A stretch of 54,265 nt of DNA, taken from the NCBI GenBank assembly GCA_938038785.1, contig CALHTB010000001.1, positions 1 through 54,265 of the forward strand. The letters run 5' to 3'. Source of the stretch: an uncultured Acidimicrobiales bacterium. GTDB lineage: Bacteria > Actinomycetota > Acidimicrobiia > Acidimicrobiales > SHLQ01. Below, piece after piece: positions 27,270-36,314 of this stretch; the first letter of the stretch is position 1, and each line of letters begins with the position of its first letter. The notes below the pieces were generated by a model that saw only the letters and a list, made by a program, of their open reading frames with translations, made no database searches and was not told the DNA's origin. The translations under genes and the position numbers were made by a program.

Positions 27270-27835
27270 GCTGCCTTGCTCACTTCCTGCTCTGAGGCGA
27301 TTTCAGCCTCGAGGATGGAAAGGAGCAGTTCGATGAGGGCGTTCTGCGCTTGTTCTCTGTCGGTTACATCGAAGCCGACGTACGTTGCTCCGTCCACCGG
27401 CACCTGGTCTCGAACGGCCTCAGTGATTTCTGGCCGTCCTTTCGCTCGATTCACTCCGACGACGACTGGGTGGGACGAGTTTCGTTGGAAGTGGTCAGCA
27501 ATCCGGGACGATGTCTCCCATGTTTCGGGGCGCTCGGCGTCTACCAGGAGAAACAAGCCGTCCATTCCTGAACTAACGATGTCCCACATAAAGCTGAACC
27601 GTTCTTGCCCCGGTACGCCGTACAGGCTCAGCTCCACACTGAAATGATCGGTCTCGTGCTTCAGCGTTCCGTATTCCATACCAACCGTTGTCATCTCCTT
27701 GACGCGCGCCTCGTCGCCCGAGGTCGGAGCCTCGGTGCCGACGAGGGGCCCGTCTGAAGATGCGGTGATCATGGTCGTCTTGCCGGACGCGAAAGGACCA
27801 GCGACGACGACTTTGAACGCGTAGTGCAGTGTCAT
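27266..27835 (-). CDS. Small Ras-like GTPase (MglA/CvnD type)
   Basis: 189 residues. P-loop GPFASGKTT at residues 13-21, then a switch region (TTVGMEYGTL). The Walker B/G3 motif is YGVPGQERF, so the usual Asp of DxxG is replaced. The base-specificity motif is NRAKG rather than NKxD. These changes are typical of the GTPases in actinobacterial conservons and related Mgl systems. It sits between two roadblock genes in one operon. No histidine kinase-like or DUF742 gene, the other usual conservon members, is present. Confidence 0.88.
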   Translation of the reverse strand: MTLHYAFKVVVAGPFASGKTTMITASSDGPLVGTEAPTSGDEARVKEMTTVGMEYGTLKHETDHFSVELSLYGVPGQERFSFMWDIVSSGMDGLFLLVDAERPETWETSSRIADHFQRNSSHPVVVGVNRAKGRPEITEAVRDQVPVDGATYVGFDVTDREQAQNALIELLLSILEAEIASEQEVSKAA

Positions 27836-27854
27836 GAGTGTGTGAAACGCCTAG

Positions 27855-28220
27855 CTAGAAGGAGAGGTTCTCTTCAATGGTCTGCAGCTGGCGACGTGCC
27901 ATCGCGAGGTTTGCTGTCTCGCGGCTAAGTGCGAGATACATGAAGAGTCCGTCGTGCTTCGCCAACAAGCGGATGAGGTGGTACTGGCCACCGAGGGTGA
28001 TCAATACGTCTTCAATGCGGTCATTGAGCTGAAGCGCATTCATTGTGGCCATCTTGGCCCGAATGACTTCGGTGTTACCGGCAGCTGCGACCTCAAGGTC
28101 AAGGCCAGCGCCGCCACCTGCGGTCCCGAGCGTCATGCCCGATCCGTAGTCGACCAATGCAACCCCGACTGCGCCGGTGATTGCCATTGCTTCTTTCAAG
28201 CTCTCTTCGAGTTGAGACAT
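27855..28220 (-). CDS. Roadblock/LC7-like protein, first gene of the GTPase operon
   Basis: 121 residues. The helix-strand pattern (EESLKEAMAITGAVGVALVDYGSGMTLG, VIRAKMATMNAL, DVLITLGGQYHLIRLL, LFMYLALSRETANLAMARRQL) fits a divergent roadblock fold. The gene leads the operon and starts 19 bp before the GTPase. Two different roadblock proteins around one GTPase suggest a heteromeric regulator, which is inference. Confidence 0.78.
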   Translation of the reverse strand: MSQLEESLKEAMAITGAVGVALVDYGSGMTLGTAGGGAGLDLEVAAAGNTEVIRAKMATMNALQLNDRIEDVLITLGGQYHLIRLLAKHDGLFMYLALSRETANLAMARRQLQTIEENLSF

Positions 28221-28681
28221 TACTTCATCTTCTTCCTAGCGCCCACAGCGCCGATCACCTCGGAACGGTCTCCGATACATATGGGTTTCGGCATCTAAAG
28301 AAGGGCCTTTAGTGATAAATGAATCTTGTCCGTGTGTACCGACCGTGAGCCCGCTGCGGCTGACATGATCGGCATGAACCAGGGCGAGTCTCATTGTCTA
28401 AGTCGAGGGATCCAACGCGACTCCCTACCGCAGAGTCGACCAATGGACTCGCCGTAAGCGGCGGCGGACCATGATGTAGGTCATGGCACTAGTAACGAGG
28501 TGTTTTCTCATCAGGCGTCTCCTAGCGGTGGGCGGCGTGGTGATATTCCAACGCCGCTGCGAACCCGTTTGGTTCCCAGCAATCACGAAACTGACTTGCG
28601 ATCGCAACATCGCCCAGCTTTGCCAGGCTGACCTCCACCTCACTGCCCGGCTATGACGTGTTCAAGAAGTACTGTTCGTGA
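28221..28681. other. 461-bp intergenic region between divergent operons
   Basis: This holds the divergent promoters of the roadblock operon and the PPOX gene. The only possible gene I see is a 28-residue minus-strand ORF at 28425-28511. A GGGCCTTTAGTGATAAATG stretch near 28305-28323 is A+T-richer than its surroundings and may be promoter-related, but no clear -35/-10 pair stands out. Confidence 0.5.
28425..28511 (-). CDS. Possible 28-residue basic small protein
   Basis: The ATG at 28511 follows an ideal ribosome site (AGGAG, 7 nt spacing). The product is 28 residues, strongly basic (RRRLRR) with a short hydrophobic start (HLVTSAMTYIMV). It could be a small membrane-active or regulatory peptide, or chance. 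A longer reading of the same frame upstream exists but lacks a ribosome site. No family recognised. Confidence 0.3.
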   Translation of the reverse strand: MRKHLVTSAMTYIMVRRRLRRVHWSTLR

Positions 28682-29125
28682 ATGGCAACCATCGCGGACA
28701 TCGAACGTCTTTCGACCGGCGAGCACGGGCTGGTCACGATCAGCGTGGCCCGCGCCGACGGGTCAGTGCATTCATCGGTCGTGAATGCCGGCGTGATGGA
28801 TCATCCCATCACGGGCGAACGGGTAGTGGCCACGGTTCTCCGTGGCCCGAGTTGGAAGCTTGGCCGGTTACGCGAAACCAAACGATGCACCATCTTGTTT
28901 CGGGTGAGCTGGGACTGGGCGTCGGTCGACGGCCCGGTCGACATCGTCGGGCCAGCCGACACCATCGACGGCTTCGACCCAACACAGGTACCGCAACTGT
29001 TACGCGACGTGTTTACCGCAGCTGGCGGAACCCACGACGACTGGGACGAGTACGACCGAGTGATGGCGGAAGACGGACGAACCGCCGTGTTCGTGTCACC
29101 CGAGCGCGTCCAGGGGCGAGGCTGA
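28682..29125 (+). CDS. Pyridoxamine-phosphate-oxidase-like flavin/F420-binding protein
   Basis: 147 residues with a split-barrel pattern: an N-terminal helix (TIADIERLSTGEHGLVTISVARADG), HSSVVNAGV, VVATVLRGPSWKLGRLRETKRCTILFR and a WASVDGPVDIVGPAD strand pair. This fits the PPOX superfamily, whose actinobacterial members often use F420H2 or flavins to reduce small molecules. The cofactor cannot be told from sequence alone. The stop is followed after one base by the ATG of the transketolase-like gene, so they are co-translated. Confidence 0.75.
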   Translation: MATIADIERLSTGEHGLVTISVARADGSVHSSVVNAGVMDHPITGERVVATVLRGPSWKLGRLRETKRCTILFRVSWDWASVDGPVDIVGPADTIDGFDPTQVPQLLRDVFTAAGGTHDDWDEYDRVMAEDGRTAVFVSPERVQGRG

Positions 29126-29126
29126 C

Positions 29127-31469
29127 ATGGCCGAACAACCGAGCATTGAGGCGCTCCGTTCGATCGAACGACGAGTCCTTTGGCTCGCCGCGCGTATGGT
29201 CGACGTGGCAAATCGGCGGCCCGCCGGCGAGGTGAAGGTTGGCGGTCACCAAGCCTCCTCGGCCTCAATGACATCAATCATGACCGCACTGTGGTTCGCC
29301 CACATCTCCGGCGAAGACAAGGTGGCCGTCAAGCCACATGCATCGCCGGTGTTTCACGCCATCAAGTACCTGACCGGCGAACTCGATCGCAGCTACCTCA
29401 CAACGTTGCGCGAGCGAGGCGGGCTCCAGGCCTACCCCTCGCGCACCAAAGACCCTGACGTTGCCGACTTCTCCACCGGCTCGGTGGGGCTCGGGGCGGT
29501 CGCCCCGCTGTTCTCTGCGCTCACCCGCCGCTACCTCGACAGCCACTTCGGCGAACGACCCGACGCTAGGTTCTATGCACTCGTGGGCGACGCCGAGCTC
29601 GACGAAGGCAATGTGTGGGAGGCCATTGCCGACCCCGCCACCAAGGGCCTCGGCAACTTCACCATGATCGTCGACCTCAACCGGCAAAGCCTCGACCGCG
29701 TCATCCCCGAGATTGCGGCCGTTCGACTGAAGAGCTTCTTCGCTGATGCCGGCTGGCATGTGGCCGAGGCAAAGTGGGGTCGGTTGCTCCAAGAGGCATT
29801 CACCCTTCCCGGTGGCGACGCCCTCGAACATCACATTTCGAGCATGTCGAACGAGGCGTACCAAGAGCTCTTTGCGCTCGACGGCTCGGCTATGCGAGAG
29901 CGATTCCTCGCCAATGCCGACGCCGCGGTCGTCAAGTTCGTCGACGAGCTCGATGATGACCCGCTGAAGACGCTCGTCACCGACCTTGGCGGCCACGACT
30001 TGGCCGTCTTACTCGACACCTACCGAGCGTGCGATGACGAAGCCGACCGGCCTTCGGTGGTGTTCGCCTACACCGTCAAGGGCAAGGGCTTGCCCATGGC
30101 AGGCGACCCCATGAACCACGCCGCCCTTATGTCGGCCGACGAGATCGATGCGTTGCGCACGGTGAGCGGGCTCACCGAAGCAACCGAATGGGACCGCTTC
30201 CCTCCCGACTCGCCCGCAGGTCGACTGTGTGCATCGGTCGGCGGCGATATCAACAACGCCAAACGCAAAGAGCGACCAACGCTGCCGATACCCATCGCCG
30301 CCCGCCCTCCGGTGAAAACCGGCAAACCGTCTACCCAGGAAGCCTTCGGCCGGATCCTCGCCAGCTTGGCCGACATCGACGGCGTAGGCGAACACATCGT
30401 GTCCACCGCACCCGACGTATCGATCTCGACAAACCTGGGCGGCTTCATCAACAAGCTTGGCGTCTACTCGCCGGTCGAGGCTGCTGACCATGGCGGGTCG
30501 TCACAGCTGCTGAAATGGGAACCAGGCCCTTCAGGGCAGCACATCGAATTGGGCATTAGTGAGATGAACCTGTTCATGCTTCTGGGCCAGCTCGGGCTTA
30601 GCCACGACCACCATGGCCATCACCTCATCCCGATCGGCACGGTGTATGACCCGTTTGTTCTGCGTGGGCTCGATGCGCTGATCTACGGCATCTACAACGA
30701 TGCACGGTTCATCGTCACGGGCACCCCGGCCGGTGTCACCCTCGCACCCGAAGGCGGAGCTCACCAGTCGACGATCACCGCATCGGTCGGAGCTGAGCTC
30801 CCCAACCTCACCTATGCCGAACCGGCGTACGCCACCGAGGTCGACTGGCTGCTTTGCGATGCGATCACCGACCTAGCTGCAACCGATGGCAACAGCACGT
30901 ACCTCCGGCTCTCGACCCGCCCAATCGATCAGGAACCGTTCGCCGCAGCGCTCGAGCGGTACGGCGACTCAGCGCTGCGATCGATGGTTCTCGCTGGTGG
31001 GTACCGGCTGGTCGACGGGCCTGAAGATGGCCGGCCCGCTGTCACGATCGTCACGACCGGAGCAATGGCCCCCGAAGCTATCGCTGCGGCCGAGGAACTC
31101 GATGATGAGGGCGTCCAAGCGACCGTCGTCCACCTGACCAGCCCCGATCGCACCTACCAGAGCTGGCGCAGCGGTTACGCCGCAAGCACATCGTCTCCGT
31201 CGGTTATCCGGGCTCCCAGCCACCTGCATCGGCTGATCCCGGCAGAGGAACGTCGCCGTCCGATCATCAGCGTCCACGACGCCGCGAGCCATAGCTTGGC
31301 GTGGCTCGGGTCGGCCATTGGCACCCGGCAATACGCGTTAGGCGTCGACCGCTTCGGTGAATCAGGCACCGTGGCCGACCTCCACGAAATCACCGGCATC
31401 TCGGCGGGCAACATCGTCAACGCGGCGCTGATCGCAGTAAGCGAGCTCGAACCAATCGAAGACGACTAG
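29127..31469 (+). CDS. ThDP-dependent transketolase / pyruvate dehydrogenase E1-like enzyme
   Basis: 780 residues. The N-terminal pyrophosphate domain has [10 protein letters not shown] and the thiamine diphosphate motif [14 protein letters not shown]...N (about residues 153-180), followed by [12 protein letters not shown], as in homodimeric AceE-type E1. The pyrimidine domain (about 400-590) has [12 protein letters not shown] and [10 protein letters not shown], and a transketolase C-terminal domain ends the protein. It is shorter than typical AceE (~890). It could be a 2-oxoacid dehydrogenase E1 or a transketolase-like enzyme with another substrate. No E2 or E3 gene lies nearby. Its stop overlaps the convergent methyltransferase stop at CTAG. 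Confidence 0.82.
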   Translation: MAEQPSIEALRSIERRVLWLAARMVDVANRRPAGEVKVGGHQASSASMTSIMTALWFAHISGEDKVAVKPHASPVFHAIKYLTGELDRSYLTTLRERGGLQAYPSRTKDPDVADFSTGSVGLGAVAPLFSALTRRYLDSHFGERPDARFYALVGDAELDEGNVWEAIADPATKGLGNFTMIVDLNRQSLDRVIPEIAAVRLKSFFADAGWHVAEAKWGRLLQEAFTLPGGDALEHHISSMSNEAYQELFALDGSAMRERFLANADAAVVKFVDELDDDPLKTLVTDLGGHDLAVLLDTYRACDDEADRPSVVFAYTVKGKGLPMAGDPMNHAALMSADEIDALRTVSGLTEATEWDRFPPDSPAGRLCASVGGDINNAKRKERPTLPIPIAARPPVKTGKPSTQEAFGRILASLADIDGVGEHIVSTAPDVSISTNLGGFINKLGVYSPVEAADHGGSSQLLKWEPGPSGQHIELGISEMNLFMLLGQLGLSHDHHGHHLIPIGTVYDPFVLRGLDALIYGIYNDARFIVTGTPAGVTLAPEGGAHQSTITASVGAELPNLTYAEPAYATEVDWLLCDAITDLAATDGNSTYLRLSTRPIDQEPFAAALERYGDSALRSMVLAGGYRLVDGPEDGRPAVTIVTTGAMAPEAIAAAEELDDEGVQATVVHLTSPDRTYQSWRSGYAASTSSPSVIRAPSHLHRLIPAEERRRPIISVHDAASHSLAWLGSAIGTRQYALGVDRFGESGTVADLHEITGISAGNIVNAALIAVSELEPIEDD

Positions 31470-32245
31470 GCGGGCTTTCGTCCTCGAATGTGATGGGGGC
31501 AATGCTCACCGCTATCGAGGACGATCTGCATTGCGTCCCATGTCGCGATCTGTTCCACCACTTCGGCCACACCAAGTGCCTCTTCGAATCGGGAACGTTG
31601 TGGACCGGCCAGTCGACCCCGTTCGTCTCGTGCAAGCTGCGCGTACCACCGATTCCGACTCGTCAACTTCACGTCGACGAAACCAGCCGAGGCGAGCGCA
31701 TTGGAGTACATCTCCGGCGAGGCCATGCCAAAACCCAGATCCTCAAGCCGAAGGTAGTGCTGCATGTCTGCCGACGGTTCACCGTCGTGTCCGATCAGCC
31801 AGTCGGAAGCAACAAACCAACCATCGGGAACAAGAACTCGAAAGACGCTCTCGGCGAGCAGGTGCTTGTCGGCGATATGCACGATTGCGTCCTTGCTGAA
31901 CACGACGTCGAAGCGGCTGTCTTCGAACGGGAGCGGCCCGGGTTCTACGAGCTGAATATCAACTCTGTCGCTGAGACCGCTCGCGTCGATTCGCGCACGC
32001 GCCGCTGAAACGACTGGATGTTCAACATCAATCCCAACCACCGAATGTGCGCCATGCTCCAACACCAGCGATGCGGTGATTCCACCCGATCCGCAACCGA
32101 TATCGAGTACCCGCTTACCGAAGAGATCTATACCTTCGAGCACTCGCCGAACCTCATCGGGTCCGCCCGGCGATAGGTACCCGTCGCCCCACAACTCCTC
32201 TAAGAACTTGATGTGCGCGAGGTCGTAGTGAAGCTCGTCAGTCAT
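31466..32245 (-). CDS. SAM-dependent methyltransferase (phosphoethanolamine N-methyltransferase-like)
   Basis: 259 residues. A class I Rossmann fold: motif [25 protein letters not shown], then [16 protein letters not shown] and [21 protein letters not shown]. The N-terminal segment [14 protein letters not shown] resembles small-molecule N-methyltransferases acting on phosphoethanolamine, sarcosine or dimethylglycine. The ATG at 32245 overlaps the upstream isochorismatase-like stop by one base (TGATG). A betaine-related role would fit the betaine-type binding domain encoded at 37.3 kb, but that link is speculative. Confidence 0.83.
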   Translation of the reverse strand: MTDELHYDLAHIKFLEELWGDGYLSPGGPDEVRRVLEGIDLFGKRVLDIGCGSGGITASLVLEHGAHSVVGIDVEHPVVSAARARIDASGLSDRVDIQLVEPGPLPFEDSRFDVVFSKDAIVHIADKHLLAESVFRVLVPDGWFVASDWLIGHDGEPSADMQHYLRLEDLGFGMASPEMYSNALASAGFVDVKLTSRNRWYAQLARDERGRLAGPQRSRFEEALGVAEVVEQIATWDAMQIVLDSGEHCPHHIRGRKPA

Positions 32246-32793
32246 CAGGTCGCAGCTAGCACCGAGGCCGTCGTGTTGACCGCGCTGAATCGGTCGGCCA
32301 AGGCCGCTAAGGCAGCACCGTGGAGCGCTTCGGCAGATATCGCGTCGCCTCCTGCGGTCGCCGGAAGTGCCCGCGTCGCAGTGGCGTCCGACACCACGGT
32401 TGTCTCGTAGCCGAGGTCGAGCGCTGCACGAGCTGTCGAGCTCACACACATGTGGGTCATGAAGCCGCAGACAATCAGATGGGGCCGTCCGATCCCAGCG
32501 AGATGATTCTGCAACTCGGTGTGGGCAAACGAGTTCGGCAACCCTTTGCCGATGACTGTCTCGCCCTCAACCGGCGCAACCTGGCCAATGATGCGGCCGC
32601 CCTTGGCCGGGTCGAAGGCCCGACCTTGCGACCCCTCGTGGGCAATGTGCACAATCTCGGCCCCGTCTTTGCGCCCCTTCAGCAGCAATGCGCTGATGTT
32701 GTCGAGGGCTGGTTGCAAACCAGGAAGGGCGAGGGCCCCCTCGTCGGTGTATTCCATTTGCGCATCGATCACGATCAGCACGGCATCGTTCAT
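32245..32793 (-). CDS. Isochorismatase-like cysteine hydrolase
   Basis: 182 residues from ATG 32793 ([15 protein letters not shown]); an upstream ATG at 32862 would add 23 residues not typical of the family. The catalytic Asp is in IDAQ, a Lys in GKGLPNSF, and the nucleophilic Cys in [21 protein letters not shown], giving a complete triad. Members hydrolyse amides such as nicotinamide or biuret-type compounds, or vinyl ethers; the substrate is unknown here. It is coupled to the methyltransferase downstream. Confidence 0.87.
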   Translation of the reverse strand: MNDAVLIVIDAQMEYTDEGALALPGLQPALDNISALLLKGRKDGAEIVHIAHEGSQGRAFDPAKGGRIIGQVAPVEGETVIGKGLPNSFAHTELQNHLAGIGRPHLIVCGFMTHMCVSSTARAALDLGYETTVVSDATATRALPATAGGDAISAEALHGAALAALADRFSAVNTTASVLAAT

Positions 32794-33049
32794 CGGGCCA
32801 TACCTCGGGGGAAGCCCGGCTGCAGCTCGAAGGGTAAATGCTTGGGCCTCATCAGCGATCATGAGGCGACTCTACTGAGCGTTCCACACCGCGGACCCAT
32901 CCAAAAAGGAGAAAAGGTCAAGCGTCGATCTGACCTACCGCCACTTTTTGGGCAATACTGGGGGCTGCGGGGTGATTCACTGCGGGATGGATCTACGAAC
33001 TGTCCGGTCTCATTGCCTGCGGGAGTGTTGAGGTCGGACGGTTTCGCGT

Positions 33050-34456
33050 CTAGGCCCCGGCGAACGGTTCGTCACCCACCTGCGCCTGCAGTCGTGCGAG
33101 TTCGGCGCGCAGCATGCGAGTGACGTCCTCTGCTTCTACGGTGCCATAGATGTTGTTGACCTCCAGCGGATCCTCCACCAAGTCGAAGAGCTCCCATTCA
33201 ACGGGGTTCGCCGGGCCCCGAGCGCCGGGCTGGTCAAGTGGGTCGTTGTAGTAACAAATGAGCTTGTGCGTTCGTGTTCGCACGCCGTAGTGGGCTGGCA
33301 CGGCATGGTCACCGTCGTTGTGCATCCAGTAGCGGTAGTACATCGCGGTCGGCCAGTCGTCGACATCGTCGCCCACGAGCAGCGGCGCGAACGAGCGGCC
33401 CTGTACATGCTCGGGGGCGGCAACACCGCAGAGCTCGAGCAGGGTCTGGCCGAAGTCGACATTGACGACGATGTCGTCGATCACTCCCCCGCCGGCAATT
33501 CGTTCGGGGTAGCGAATTAGCAGCGGCATCTGCAGCGATTCTTCGTACATCAAGCGCTTATCGAACCATCCGTGGTCGCCAAGGAAGAAGCCCTGGTCTG
33601 ACGTATAGACCACGATCGTGTTGTCGGCGAGGCCGTTGTCGTCGAGATAGTCGAGCATGCGGCCGACATTGTCGTCGATTGACGCCACGACTCGGAGGTA
33701 GTCCTTGATGTATCGCTGGTAGCGCCAGTCAATCTCCTCGTCGAGGGTAAGCCCGTCGGGCACGGTGGCCTTGAGGTCGATGATCGGGTCGAGATCGAGC
33801 ATTCGCATCTTGACCGCTTGCACCACCTCTGCGCGTCCGACCAGGTCGTCACGAAACGTGTCCGGAAACGGGATCTCGACGTCGTCGTACATCGTGAAGT
33901 GTTTGGCATCAGGTTCCCAGGTGCGATGGGGTGCCTTGTGATGGCAGAACAAGGCAAAGGGCTTCGACTCGTCACGGCTGTCGAGCCAGGCGAGACAATC
34001 ATTGGTGATGAGGTCGGTCACGTACCCACCCACCTCGTCGATGCCGAGCTCAGAATCGAGGAACACCGGGTTGTGGTAGTGCCCTTGCCCAGGGAGTAGC
34101 CGCCATCGGTCGAACCCGGTCGGGTCGGCGTTGGGGCCGTGGCCAAGATGCCATTTGCCAAAGATGACGGTTTGCCATCCGGCATCCCCGAGCTCGTGGG
34201 TGAAAGTCCACAGGCTGTTGTCGAGCGGAGTTGCCAGCGTGGTCACACCGTTTACATGGTTGTACGTGCCGGTGAGGATGGCGGCGCGGCTCGGGGCGCA
34301 GATCGAGTTTGTGCAGAACGCGGCGTCCATTCGAACCCCGCCCGCGGCGATGCGATCGAGGTGAGGAGTTGTGTTGATTCGGCTTCCGTACGCGGAGATC
34401 GCATGAGCTGCGTGATCGTCGCTCATGATGAACACGATGTTTGGCCGATCGCTCAC
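33050..34456 (-). CDS. Type I sulfatase (formylglycine-dependent)
   Basis: 468 residues of the alkaline-phosphatase superfamily. The metal-binding start is NIVFIMSDDHA, and the sulfatase signature CAPSRAAILTGTY has Cys53 as the residue converted to formylglycine (CxPSR). HLGHG and KWHLG follow, then TSDQGFFLGDHGWFDKR with second-site metal ligands. It hydrolyses sulfate esters. No signal peptide is seen, so it appears cytoplasmic. The start is GTG, overlapping the upstream small membrane gene by 4 nt. No formylglycine-generating enzyme is in the window. Confidence 0.93.
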   Translation of the reverse strand: MSDRPNIVFIMSDDHAAHAISAYGSRINTTPHLDRIAAGGVRMDAAFCTNSICAPSRAAILTGTYNHVNGVTTLATPLDNSLWTFTHELGDAGWQTVIFGKWHLGHGPNADPTGFDRWRLLPGQGHYHNPVFLDSELGIDEVGGYVTDLITNDCLAWLDSRDESKPFALFCHHKAPHRTWEPDAKHFTMYDDVEIPFPDTFRDDLVGRAEVVQAVKMRMLDLDPIIDLKATVPDGLTLDEEIDWRYQRYIKDYLRVVASIDDNVGRMLDYLDDNGLADNTIVVYTSDQGFFLGDHGWFDKRLMYEESLQMPLLIRYPERIAGGGVIDDIVVNVDFGQTLLELCGVAAPEHVQGRSFAPLLVGDDVDDWPTAMYYRYWMHNDGDHAVPAHYGVRTRTHKLICYYNDPLDQPGARGPANPVEWELFDLVEDPLEVNNIYGTVEAEDVTRMLRAELARLQAQVGDEPFAGA

Positions 34457-34710
34457 GAAGCGAACGCCCCAGCGACGTTAACCAGCACCGTCAACACGAT
34501 GCTGATGATGAGCATTGCCTTCCACGGGAAGAACACCTTGACCCGGGGGCCGCCATCGCCAGGCTCACGGTCAGACCAGGCGTCTTCGACGCGCCGATGG
34601 ACCTCTTGCTCGGCCTTTCGGGTGGCGTTGGGGAACAGGCGTGGCAAGAAGTTCAGTGCCACGGTCAAAACCACTGATGCCACCGCAGATTGGATAAGAA
34701 AGTCACGCAT
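34453..34710 (-). CDS. Small two-helix membrane protein coupled to the sulfatase
   Basis: 85 residues from ATG 34710. There is a hydrophobic helix near the start (FLIQSAVASVVLTVALNFL), a charged middle (RKAEQEVHRRVEDAWSDREPG) and a second helix at the end (AMLIISIVLTVLVNVAGAF). The stop overlaps the sulfatase GTG start (GTGA), so the two are translated together. No family recognised. It may help place the sulfatase or be an unrelated membrane protein. Confidence 0.65.
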   Translation of the reverse strand: MRDFLIQSAVASVVLTVALNFLPRLFPNATRKAEQEVHRRVEDAWSDREPGDGGPRVKVFFPWKAMLIISIVLTVLVNVAGAFAS

Positions 34711-34744
34711 CCAACGACCGTAGTGCGTGGGGTGTTGCGCCCGC

Positions 34745-35059
34745 CTACGCCGCTTCGGCCTCGACAACCTCAGGGGCAACAACGGCAAGCCAAAGGGCGG
34801 CCCGGATCTTGTCGGCCTCGACGCCCGTTGCCCCGTTGGCCACGAGGATTCCTTCGATCATGTCGGAGAGCACCGCTGGCCACGGCCGCCCTCGTAGAGC
34901 GACCGACACCGTTACCCCATTGGACCGGCGCCGAATGGTCCGCGATACGTCGTTTCGGCGCGGTGGCGAAGTGAACGACGGTGGGGTCAGCCCACAAAGA
35001 CGCGCAGAACGGCCGAGGTCCCTCGCTGCCCCTGCAAAACGTACCGACGTCGACTCCAT
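34745..35059 (-). CDS. Conserved-looking hypothetical protein, ~104 residues
   Basis: 104 residues from ATG 35059 (MESTSVRFAGAARDLGR). Basic N-terminal half (LTPPSFTSPPRRNDVSRTIRRRSNG), then VSVALRGRPWPAVLSDMIEGILVANG and a helical acidic end. Composition and codon use look genuinely coding. No family recognised. One copy of the 59-bp repeat lies about 50 bp upstream of its start. Confidence 0.5.
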   Translation of the reverse strand: MESTSVRFAGAARDLGRSARLCGLTPPSFTSPPRRNDVSRTIRRRSNGVTVSVALRGRPWPAVLSDMIEGILVANGATGVEADKIRAALWLAVVAPEVVEAEAA

Positions 35060-35107
35060 GACACCATCATCGCGCTGGGGTGTGACACGACCTCGGGCGA
35101 GGAGGTT

Positions 35108-35166
35108 CTGCGTCCGTCGAATACCGGGCAAACCCGTGCAGATCTGCACGGGTTTTGCTGGTATTC
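35108..35166. repeat. 59-bp direct repeat, copy 1 (with internal palindrome)
   Basis: Identical to 36165-36223. Each copy contains the palindrome AACCCGTGCAGATCTGCACG (plus flanking bases), which forms a hairpin followed by TTTT on the plus strand. This copy ends inside the stop codon of the AbiEi/DUF559 gene. Confidence 0.93.
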
Positions 35167-36106
35167 AGCCTGCTGGAAGGTCGATATCCAACAGATGCGC
35201 CCGCTGGCGAGCTGCAACGGAGAACAGACGGGCGAACTCAGCAGGTTGCTGAATTTGCGACCACGTGACGTAAAGGATGTGCCAGCCTTCGGCGGCTAAG
35301 TGCAGGTCCCGAACATTGTCGGCATCGGCCTTTTGGGCACCCCAATGGAACGAGCGACTGTGCACTTCAACACCAAGCATGAGGTCGGGGCACGCAATAT
35401 CGAGTCGGAACACTCCGCCGGCGGTTCGTACTTCATGCTGCACGTCCAGAGGCGGCATCCACGGAAGCGCAACCAGCTGGGTAACGACACGTTCGAACCA
35501 GCTATCGGGAACTCCACCAACTCGCCGCGGGTCCTCGAGGAGGAGACGAAGTGCAGTGACACCTCCGGGTTTGCGAGACCCGAGGCGGTCCATCGTCGCA
35601 GCAAGCCATTTCATCGAGCTGGTTCGCAGGTACTCATCGAGGCAGCGCTCGAGTGTGACGTCATCGACGTGGGGACCAAGCGAACACAGCGTCGCGGCTT
35701 TGTTGAGCGTCGGAATCCCATCAACTGTCGTGATGTCACGACCCGGGTCGATCCGGGCCCAGCGCCGTAGATCAGCGACAGGGTGGTTCCGCGATTCTGA
35801 CCGCGGAAACCAGAGCTGGGGAATGGTTGGTTGGTCGATCCAGCCGTGCAGCCACGCTGCAGATGTCGTCGTGCAGGCAGTGCCGGGGAGGGACAACGTC
35901 GAAGCATAGGCTGCTTGTTCGGGCGGGTCGGGTAGCGAGTTGAATGCCCAAACACGTGGGTGTAAACGCCGGAGATCACCCCGTAGCTCGAGGCGGCGGA
36001 GGCGTTGGGCGGGGATCTGTTGTTCGGCGGCCTCGAAAGAAGTGAATGCGTTGTGTCGGGAGGCTGCGATCGCGACGAGTGCCCGAAGGCTGTCGTCTGA
36101 GTGCAT
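35165..36106 (-). CDS. AbiEi-like / DUF559 nuclease-fold protein
   Basis: 313 residues. The N-terminal winged-helix part (LVAIAASRHNAFTSFEAAEQ, RLRRLELRGDLRRLHPRVWAF) resembles the AbiEi antitoxin domain. The C-terminal ~110 residues (FRLDIACPDLMLGVEVHSRSFHW, RDLHLAAEGWHILYVTWSQI) resemble the DUF559 / very-short-patch-repair endonuclease fold, with Asp and Glu of a PD-(D/E)xK-like site. Such genes recur in actinobacterial genomes as accessory cargo; true function unknown. No AbiEii toxin gene is adjacent. The gene is bracketed by the two 59-bp repeats. Confidence 0.75.
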   Translation of the reverse strand: MHSDDSLRALVAIAASRHNAFTSFEAAEQQIPAQRLRRLELRGDLRRLHPRVWAFNSLPDPPEQAAYASTLSLPGTACTTTSAAWLHGWIDQPTIPQLWFPRSESRNHPVADLRRWARIDPGRDITTVDGIPTLNKAATLCSLGPHVDDVTLERCLDEYLRTSSMKWLAATMDRLGSRKPGGVTALRLLLEDPRRVGGVPDSWFERVVTQLVALPWMPPLDVQHEVRTAGGVFRLDIACPDLMLGVEVHSRSFHWGAQKADADNVRDLHLAAEGWHILYVTWSQIQQPAEFARLFSVAARQRAHLLDIDLPAG

Positions 36107-36164
36107 ACGTGGACCTTAGAGCTCGGCACTGACAGCGAGGAACCGGCGGCTGAGGAAAGCGGTG

Positions 36165-36223
36165 CTGCGTCCGTCGAATACCGGGCAAACCCGTGCAGAT
36201 CTGCACGGGTTTTGCTGGTATTC
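36165..36223. repeat. 59-bp direct repeat, copy 2 (with internal palindrome)
   Basis: Second identical copy, 1057 bp downstream of the first on the plus strand and about 60 bp upstream of the AbiEi/DUF559 start codon. See copy 1 for its hairpin. Confidence 0.93.
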
Positions 36224-36314
36224 GGCAACAGGTGTGCCCTAGACCGCGGCATGTGAGGTAAGAAATTCGTGGGCTCGAAATGTACGACGACCGAGGCGGG
36301 TTTCACTTCACACG

